Shown here: positions 15,733 through 20,118 of the stretch, piece after piece | Numbering within the stretch: position 1 is the first letter of the stretch | Layout: every line of letters starts with the position of its first letter | Virus record (IMG/VR): IMGVR_UViG_3300040815_001840 | Coordinates: 1 to 20,118 of that record | Length of the DNA stretch: 20,118 bases | From: a virus | Strand: one strand, 5' to 3' | Translations under genes and position numbers: made by a program | The notes under the pieces: generated by a model | Databases searched by the model: none | The model's input: the letters and a program-made list of their open reading frames with translations, nothing else | Told to the model about the DNA's origin: nothing

Positions 15733-17946
15733 ATGAATTATTTTAATAATTTTTTAAACGATTTATTAACTGAGGTTTCGTATCGAACCAAAGAAGGTAT
15801 TGTGGATTTGAAAAACCCAACACATATTGATATCTTATCTGAGGTATTAGATGAGTTGGGATTGTGGGAAATCAAAAGTGAATTATTCCAAAATCTATTT
15901 GAAGCAGATACAAAATCTGATGAGGATAAAAAATACAAAGGCATTGGTGGACAACCCCCATCTTATGTAAGAGCTAACGATTATGAAAAGTGGCAATCGA
16001 ATCCTGATGGTTTTGATGGTGAGAAGTTTAGAAGAACTGAAACCGGTAAGTATCTTCCTATTGATGCTGGTGGTGGTGAAGGTGGTGAAGAAAAATCTAA
16101 ATCAAATATTTTTTCTAAGGAAGCTGGATATGATGCTCCGGATTTGGATAGAGATTCTGATAAACCACTCACTAATAAAGATAAGAAAGCGATAGCAACT
16201 AAAACTTACGAAGAATCGGAAAGTAGAGCTAAAGAAATTTATGGTGAAGATTTATCAACACCACTATTACAAAATTCAAAAACATCCGATGAACTATTAA
16301 GAAATGGGTATGTTAAGGGTAAGTATTATACTGCACCCGGAAATGCTGGTTCAGCATACAATGAGAATATATCAAATGAAGGTGTTAAAATCTTAGAAAG
16401 ATATTCTGATTTATCTGAAGAACAACTTGCTGCAATATTATTTAGGAAAACAAATGGAACTGCGTTAGGAACGCAACAAAAATCGACAAGAGTCCACTCA
16501 CCTACAAAAAAAGAAACAGGGGTTGTTCCAAATGGGTTAACAAAAGAAGAAGCTGATTTGTATAGAAGTGCTATAATTGCGGCTAGAAGTGCAAAATCAA
16601 AATACAATAGAGCTAAAAAGGCAGTAGAAGTTTCACAATCTCAGGTAGGATTTGGTTCGGATGTAACTATGAGAGCATATGGTGGTACATCCAGAACTAC
16701 AACGGGCAAGGGTGATGCTGTAACTCCGTCTGATGTGGTTACCGACTTGGAAGCATTGGAATCGGAAATCCAGACTGCAAACAAATGTTTTATTTATGAT
16801 GAGGAAACTGGTAAGACTTACGAAATTCCAAAAGAATTATTGGTTGAATGGATACAATCTTCTGGTGGTGGTGAAAACGCAGCAGATACGGCTGTAACTA
16901 CTAAAGATGAAAATGGAAATTTGTTGTACGATGGGTGGTCTGATAAAAAGGCATTTGATGACCTTCAGGGTAACTCCACTTTAAATGATGATTACAACAA
17001 ACAATCTTCCAACTTATCTAAATTGGAAGAAAATGGAAATGTAGATTCAGATACGGCATCTCAAGCTAAAATACTTATTTCTGATGCTAAAAAGAAAAGT
17101 TCTGTAATCGAATCGGATTACAAAAAGGCACCTAAAAAAGAAGCTCAATACTTTGGAACTTTATTTGGGGAAGATAAAGAACGAATAGTTCAACATTTGA
17201 AAGACCAAGAAGATGGTTATGAGCGTGCTGGTACATCAAACCACATAGAAAAGGCAATGAATATCTATGGTGTATCCACTCATGAAGAATTATTAGATAA
17301 ATTGATAGATGAATCTAAAACAGGAAATCCATCTAACGATAGGTTAAAGATAATTAACAGAGCAGCTGATGCTGAGAGAGCATATATAAAATCTACTGAT
17401 AATGAACTGCCAGCTGGAATAGATACAAACAAAATTTTATCAGATGCAAGAGAGCAAGCATTGAATCTACAAAGAGAGACGATGGAAAAGTTAAACCAAT
17501 TGAAGGGTAAGACTAAATCTGGTAAAGAAAAGAGAGTTGGTGATTTATTAGGTTTTCAGGAAACCATTGATTTCCTACATATTGATAAGATTGAAGAACC
17601 TAATGGTGATGATGATTACAAATCGATATTAAAAAGAAACACTCAATTGGTAATGGCTGGTGTAGCTGTTCCACCTAAAAATCTCAAAGATTGTTTGGGA
17701 GTGGATGGTTTAACTGAATATGAAGATGATTTTGAGGTAGTTACTGAAGAAGAATTTACAAAAGATAGACAAACTGAAAAATATACTACTGGTAAAGTTG
17801 TTTACATATATGCACTATCTAAGGATGGGAATGAAAAGAAATATGTGGCTAAAAAAGTATATCGTTCAAAGGAGGGAGCAACTGGTAAAACTCAAAATAC
17901 AATTGAGTGGTCAACTGATATGCAACGCTGTTTTGATTCAAAGTAA
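15733..17946 (+). CDS. Large unknown protein (737 residues), possible virion-associated protein
   Basis: I cannot name this protein. Its N-terminus (residues 1-57, FLNDLLTEVSYRTKEGIVDLKNPTHIDILSEVLDELGLWEIKSELFQNL) looks like a compact helical module. A charged linker follows, with KWQSNPDGFDGEKFRRTETGKYLP (about 85-109) and a Gly/Glu-rich run. Next come a folded-looking segment, YYTAPGNAGSAYNENISNEGVKILERYSDLSEEQLAAILFRKTNGT (about 197-243), long lysine-rich helical stretches, NLLYDGWSDKKAFDDLQGNSTLNDDYNKQ (about 395-425) and a beta-rich C-terminus. It is hydrophilic throughout, with no membrane segment. Its own late-type motif points to expression with virion genes. L-x-E triplets near the N-terminus (LTE, LSE) resemble sites cut by the T4 head protease, so a head-internal protein is one possibility. 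Confidence 0.8.
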   Translation: MNYFNNFLNDLLTEVSYRTKEGIVDLKNPTHIDILSEVLDELGLWEIKSELFQNLFEADTKSDEDKKYKGIGGQPPSYVRANDYEKWQSNPDGFDGEKFRRTETGKYLPIDAGGGEGGEEKSKSNIFSKEAGYDAPDLDRDSDKPLTNKDKKAIATKTYEESESRAKEIYGEDLSTPLLQNSKTSDELLRNGYVKGKYYTAPGNAGSAYNENISNEGVKILERYSDLSEEQLAAILFRKTNGTALGTQQKSTRVHSPTKKETGVVPNGLTKEEADLYRSAIIAARSAKSKYNRAKKAVEVSQSQVGFGSDVTMRAYGGTSRTTTGKGDAVTPSDVVTDLEALESEIQTANKCFIYDEETGKTYEIPKELLVEWIQSSGGGENAADTAVTTKDENGNLLYDGWSDKKAFDDLQGNSTLNDDYNKQSSNLSKLEENGNVDSDTASQAKILISDAKKKSSVIESDYKKAPKKEAQYFGTLFGEDKERIVQHLKDQEDGYERAGTSNHIEKAMNIYGVSTHEELLDKLIDESKTGNPSNDRLKIINRAADAERAYIKSTDNELPAGIDTNKILSDAREQALNLQRETMEKLNQLKGKTKSGKEKRVGDLLGFQETIDFLHIDKIEEPNGDDDYKSILKRNTQLVMAGVAVPPKNLKDCLGVDGLTEYEDDFEVVTEEEFTKDRQTEKYTTGKVVYIYALSKDGNEKKYVAKKVYRSKEGATGKTQNTIEWSTDMQRCFDSK

Positions 17947-17972
17947 TAAAACTTACCCCAAAAAAATAATCT

Positions 17973-17982
17973 GATATTTATA
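17973..17982 (+). promoter_or_regulatory. Late-type promoter motif GATATTTATA
   Basis: Copy of the shared motif 38 bases before the ATG at 18021; no -33 TTTG. The leader contains AGGAAAA at 18007-18013. Confidence 0.55.
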
Positions 17983-18020
17983 GGTACTTAAAACATACCC
18001 TAAATAGGAAAATATTATAT

Positions 18021-18422
18021 ATGAAAACACAGTTATTATGTACTTTTACAACAAAAGATGGGTTACAAAAGACACTGCAAGATATCAGAGAGACATATGT
18101 AATTGTATATAACTACATTTACATTCTACAAAATAAATCGAACTTAGATGAGTTGTTTGTAACTTACAACATCAATACCGAGTTCAAGCCCCCACAACCC
18201 TTAGAGGATACTATATTGATTCATCGTAAGAAAGAATCAAATACTCTATATACAATCAATGCCTTAAACCAATTGGTAAAGGAAGAGAATGGTGGGATTT
18301 TAGACAAATCATTTATTATCGATTGGCAAAAATTCAGAAACTCAATTATACTTACTAATACTGAGGGTACGAAGAGAATCCAAACTCGTATCTTTGAGGT
18401 TATAGAATTTAATCAAAACTAA
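18021..18422 (+). CDS. Unknown 133-residue protein, probably conserved in T4-like phages
   Basis: The protein begins MKTQLLCTFTTKDGLQKTLQDIRETYVIVYNYIYILQNK and has a later section HRKKESNTLYTINALNQLVKEENGGILDKSFIIDWQKFRNSIILT (about residues 69-113). The alternation of strands and helices suggests a small folded soluble protein. It contains one cysteine and no membrane segment. The sequence style is familiar to me from T4-like phages, but I know of no function. It is the first gene after a late-type motif and 13 bases before the amidase gene, so the two are probably one transcript. Confidence 0.75.
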   Translation: MKTQLLCTFTTKDGLQKTLQDIRETYVIVYNYIYILQNKSNLDELFVTYNINTEFKPPQPLEDTILIHRKKESNTLYTINALNQLVKEENGGILDKSFIIDWQKFRNSIILTNTEGTKRIQTRIFEVIEFNQN

Positions 18423-18435
18423 TATATTAAGAAAT

Positions 18436-19359
18436 ATGCTACTAAAAATTGGCTCAAGAGGAGAACTCGTTAAAGATGTACAAGAAGTCGTTGGTGTTGG
18501 TGCCGATGGTATCTTCGGAAAAGGAACTGCTGAAGCAGTAAAAAAATGGCAAGCTGCAAATGGATTAGATGCAGATGGTTTAGTTGGTAGAGGAACTTTG
18601 GCAAAAATGGAATTGTTGGATACTGATAATGGTTCAGGTGGAGCAAATCCAGAAGATGCAAAAGGTTTATACACTAAGAAACCATATACAACTTCAAATG
18701 GTTTGGAAATCATTGAATACTTCATGCCAGACGATGAATATAAAAAAGGTCCTATCAACGCTGAGTGGGTATTTATCCACCACACCGCTGGTTGGCACAA
18801 TCCTTACAATTGTATCAAACAATGGGATGCGGATAAGAATGGTGCAATCGCTACTGAATTCGTAATGGGTGGACCTTCAGTAAAAGGTAACGATGATAAA
18901 TTCGATGGTGAAGTAGTTCAGGCATTCCCTGCTGGAAACTGGGGATATCACTTAGGTAAGAATGGTTCACAAAAGATGCACGTAAACTCTATTGGTATGG
19001 AGGTGTGTAACTTTGGATATGTGAAAGATGGTAAAACTTACGCTGGTACAACTGTTGAAGAATCACAAATCGTAACTCTTGCTAAACCATTTAGAGGACA
19101 CTCAACTTGGCATAGATATTCAAACAAACAAATCGAAGCATTGGAGAAGTGGTTAAGATTCATCGCTGAAAGAGATAACATTGATATCTCAGCTGGTTTA
19201 CCTGCATTAGTTAAAGAGAAGGGTGCTGATGCATTTGAATTTAACGAAGATGCATACTATGGTAGAGTAAAGGGTGTGTGGACACATACTAACACTCGTA
19301 AAGATAAATACGATATGTTCCCACAACAGGAACTATTGGATATGTTAATGAGTTTGTAA
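18436..19359 (+). CDS. N-acetylmuramoyl-L-alanine amidase with peptidoglycan-binding domain (endolysin or virion lysin)
   Basis: A 307-residue, two-domain enzyme. Residues 1-58 form a peptidoglycan-binding type 1 domain (GSRGELVKDVQEVVGVGADGIFGKGTAEAVKKWQAANGLDADGLVG). After a short linker comes an amidase type 2 domain (about 95-307), which cuts the bond between muramic acid and the stem peptide. FIHHTAG supplies H115/H116, the first zinc ligand region. GNWGYHLG and SIGMEVCNFG are core motifs. H284 in WTHTNTRKDKYD with K289 and D293 fits the second metal site. There is no signal peptide or membrane segment, so export would need a holin, or the enzyme acts from the virion. The N-terminal placement of the wall-binding domain is typical of phages of Gram-negative hosts. 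No holin gene is recognised next to it. Confidence 0.9.
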   Translation: MLLKIGSRGELVKDVQEVVGVGADGIFGKGTAEAVKKWQAANGLDADGLVGRGTLAKMELLDTDNGSGGANPEDAKGLYTKKPYTTSNGLEIIEYFMPDDEYKKGPINAEWVFIHHTAGWHNPYNCIKQWDADKNGAIATEFVMGGPSVKGNDDKFDGEVVQAFPAGNWGYHLGKNGSQKMHVNSIGMEVCNFGYVKDGKTYAGTTVEESQIVTLAKPFRGHSTWHRYSNKQIEALEKWLRFIAERDNIDISAGLPALVKEKGADAFEFNEDAYYGRVKGVWTHTNTRKDKYDMFPQQELLDMLMSL

Positions 19360-19360
19360 T

Positions 19361-19600
19361 ATGATAAAGAAGTTATATAGATTAGTGAATAGAGGATTGG
19401 CTGGTGAGCCTGAAGATATTGTTCTTCAGATAGTTGATGGGGTTCATATAATCGAAATAACTGATATTCATAAGGTTTTAGAATTAGATTCTGGTATTAG
19501 GCAATGGGATGATGATTTGGATGAACAACGAATGTTTCAAAAGGATGGTCATCAATTCTACATACATGAATTAAATGGTGAAATCATTTTAGAACTATAA
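19361..19600 (+). CDS. Unknown 79-residue protein coupled to amidase gene
   Basis: The ATG follows the amidase stop with a single base between, which implies translational coupling. The sequence (MIKKLYRLVNRGLAGEPEDIVLQIVDGVHIIEITDIHKVLELD... HQFYIHELNGEIILEL) has a basic start, then an acidic beta-rich body. There is no transmembrane helix, so it is not a holin. It could regulate the amidase or be an unrelated small protein. A terminator follows within 10 bases. Confidence 0.7.
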   Translation: MIKKLYRLVNRGLAGEPEDIVLQIVDGVHIIEITDIHKVLELDSGIRQWDDDLDEQRMFQKDGHQFYIHELNGEIILEL

Positions 19601-19605
19601 AACGC

Positions 19606-19636
19606 AAGGGGGAAAAGAAATTTTCCCCTTTGTTTG
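19606..19636 (+). terminator. Rho-independent terminator with GAAA tetraloop
   Basis: Stem GGGGAAAA (19609-19616) / TTTTCCCC (19621-19628), extended by G·T and A-T pairs (19607-19608 / 19629-19630), closed by a GAAA loop and followed by T-rich sequence. It ends the amidase operon and abuts the next promoter. Confidence 0.85.
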
Positions 19637-19664
19637 TTTATATCAAATATTTTTCGTATATTTG
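19633..19664 (+). promoter_or_regulatory. Host-type promoter P1 upstream of gp32-like gene
   Basis: TTTG (19633-19636), 20-base spacer, TATATTTG (19657-19664). Bases 19651-19670 are repeated exactly at 19785-19804. A start near 19670 would give a leader of about 8 bases to the ATG at 19678, or a long one to the gp32-like gene. Confidence 0.75.
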
Positions 19665-19804
19665 TATCAACAAAAATATGAAAGAGATGAATCCAAGCAA
19701 TTTAGACTATGATGGAATGGGTAATTTCAGTAGATTTCCACCCAATGAAAAAAAAGTTAAAAAGAGTTTGGATATGTGGAAAAGTTTTCGTATATTTGTA
19801 TCAA
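19651..19804 (+). repeat. 20-bp direct repeat (promoter duplication)
   Basis: Bases 19651-19670 and 19785-19804 are identical and include the -7 box and the sequence on both sides. The identity exceeds what the promoter consensus needs, so it suggests either duplication or a shared operator. Confidence 0.85.
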
Positions 19805-19842
19805 ATAAATCTCAAAAGTCCACCAAAAATAGGGTTTCTTGA
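19678..19842 (+). CDS. Possible small ORF (54 residues) in gp32 control region
   Basis: The ATG at 19678 comes shortly after promoter P1 and opens MKEMNPSNLDYDGMGNFSRFPPNEKKVKKSLDMWKSF. The remaining residues are encoded by promoter P2, which makes the C-terminus unlikely to be under protein-level selection. A TTG farther upstream in frame lies inside P1 and is not a sensible start. It may be a real small early protein, or simply the untranslated leader of the gp32-like gene. Confidence 0.4.
   Translation: MKEMNPSNLDYDGMGNFSRFPPNEKKVKKSLDMWKSFRIFVSNKSQKSTKNRVS
19767..19798 (+). promoter_or_regulatory. Host-type promoter P2 upstream of gp32-like gene
   Basis: TTTG (19767-19770), 20-base spacer, TATATTTG (19791-19798). 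The 20 bases 19785-19804 are identical to 19651-19670 in P1, 134 bases away. It lies inside the possible small ORF and about 118 bases before the gp32 start. Confidence 0.75.
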
Positions 19843-19850
19843 TATTTATA
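19841..19850 (+). promoter_or_regulatory. Late-type promoter motif GATATTTATA (gp32-like gene)
   Basis: Copy of the shared motif, 65 bases before the ATG at 19916. It gives the gp32-like gene a third, late-type start in addition to P1 and P2. Confidence 0.5.
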
Positions 19851-19853
19851 TAA

Positions 19854-19915
19854 GGTGTAGGAAAGACACCAAAATAAAACCAATAAAACAATTAAAACTT
19901 TAAAATTTAAAAATT
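19854..19915 (+). promoter_or_regulatory. Candidate gp32 autoregulatory leader
   Basis: A 5-bp hairpin GGTGT (19854-19858) / ACACC (19866-19870) is followed by about 45 bases of almost pure A/T with a few C and no G, running to the ATG. Four loop bases AAAG (19862-19865) could pair with CTTT (19898-19901) as a pseudoknot. T4 gp32 represses its own translation by binding a pseudoknot plus an unstructured AU-rich leader. The resemblance is in layout; function is inferred. Confidence 0.4.
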
Positions 19916-20118
19916 ATGGCACTAGATTTAAGCGCAATCAGAGGTAGACTGAACAAACTACAAAACACTTCCAACAGAACATCTAATCTTTGGAAACCCA
20001 CTCCGGGTAAACATCAAGTAAGAATCGTTCCTTACAAATTCTCTCCTGAGAATCCTTTCATTGAACTATTCTTCCACTACAACATCAACAACAAAACTTA
20101 CTTATCTCCATCTTCGTT
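19916..20118 (+). CDS. gp32: Single-strand DNA-binding protein, T4 gp32-like (3' end outside window)
   Basis: The first 67 codons are visible. The protein starts MALDLSAIRGRLNKLQNTS, a short basic/hydrophobic region like the one gp32 uses to bind its neighbour cooperatively. It continues LWKPTPGKHQVRIVPYKFSPENPFIELFFHYNINNKTYLSPSS, which matches the opening of the gp32 DNA-binding core (the WK...VRIVPY strand, then FFHYN...TYLSPSS). The zinc-binding part expected after this lies outside the window. Gp32 coats single-stranded DNA in replication, recombination and repair. Codons use more C in the third position than the virion genes, as in the polymerase gene, in keeping with early expression. 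Three promoter-like sites and an AT-rich leader precede it. Confidence 0.8.
   Translation, partial: MALDLSAIRGRLNKLQNTSNRTSNLWKPTPGKHQVRIVPYKFSPENPFIELFFHYNINNKTYLSPSS

Noticed and set aside
18342-18800. A 152-codon open frame on the - strand
   Set aside because: It overlaps the well-supported amidase gene and the end of the preceding gene, and its translation looks like a shadow.
19709-19903. A 64-codon open frame in the gp32 control region
   Set aside because: It runs through promoter P2, the late-type motif and the leader hairpin, and has no plausible start signal.
1-20118. tRNA genes, CRISPR arrays, insertion sequences, defence or anti-defence systems
   Set aside because: None was seen: no cloverleaf-like segments, no regularly spaced short repeats, no transposase motifs, and the unknown genes show no recognisable defence domains.

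Overview
The window is a stretch of a T4-like contractile-tailed phage (myovirus) genome that probably infects a member of the Bacteroidota. All real genes lie on the + strand. Evidence for the phage type is an ordered set of T4-type tail genes (sheath gp18, tube gp19, gp26-like baseplate protein, tape measure, tail-tube initiator, LysM/gp53-like protein, hub) and the start of a gp32-like single-strand DNA-binding protein. Evidence for the host is promoter sequence: three sites match the Bacteroidota primary-sigma consensus TTTG - 20 bp - TAnnTTTG exactly. Base composition is AT-rich and strong Shine-Dalgarno sequences are mostly absent.

Layout. 1-2502: C-terminal part of a large tail fibre ending in a self-cleaving S74 intramolecular chaperone. 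2554-3078: unknown 174-residue protein. 3182-6042: sheath and tube. 6072-6098: terminator. 6157-7123: gp26-like protein and an overlapping +1-frame ORF that lacks a good start codon and looks frameshift-expressed, then a terminator. 7182-14399: a tightly packed operon of small helical protein, tape measure, tail-tube initiator, LysM protein, hub and a small unknown. 14436-15704: an unusual, thumb-less family A DNA polymerase under a host-type promoter. 15733-17946: a 737-residue unknown protein. 18021-19600: unknown 133-residue protein, peptidoglycan amidase and a 79-residue protein, then a terminator. 19600-20118: a complex control region with two duplicated host-type promoters, a possible 54-residue ORF, a late-type motif and an AT-rich leader with a hairpin before the gp32-like gene, which runs off the window.

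Regulation. Two promoter classes can be read directly. Host-type promoters precede the replication genes (polymerase, gp32). A second motif, close to TATATTTATA and lacking any -33 element, sits 20-66 bp upstream of eight genes, mostly virion genes. Its core is the reverse complement of the T4 late-promoter sequence TATAAATA. The structural genes therefore seem to form a late regulon with replication genes embedded in it. The gp32-like gene carries both classes and a leader resembling the autoregulatory operator known for T4 gene 32.

The most unusual items are the frameshift candidate at 6910-6927, the reduced polymerase, the late-promoter motif set and the gp32 control region. No defence system, tRNA, CRISPR array or mobile element was seen.
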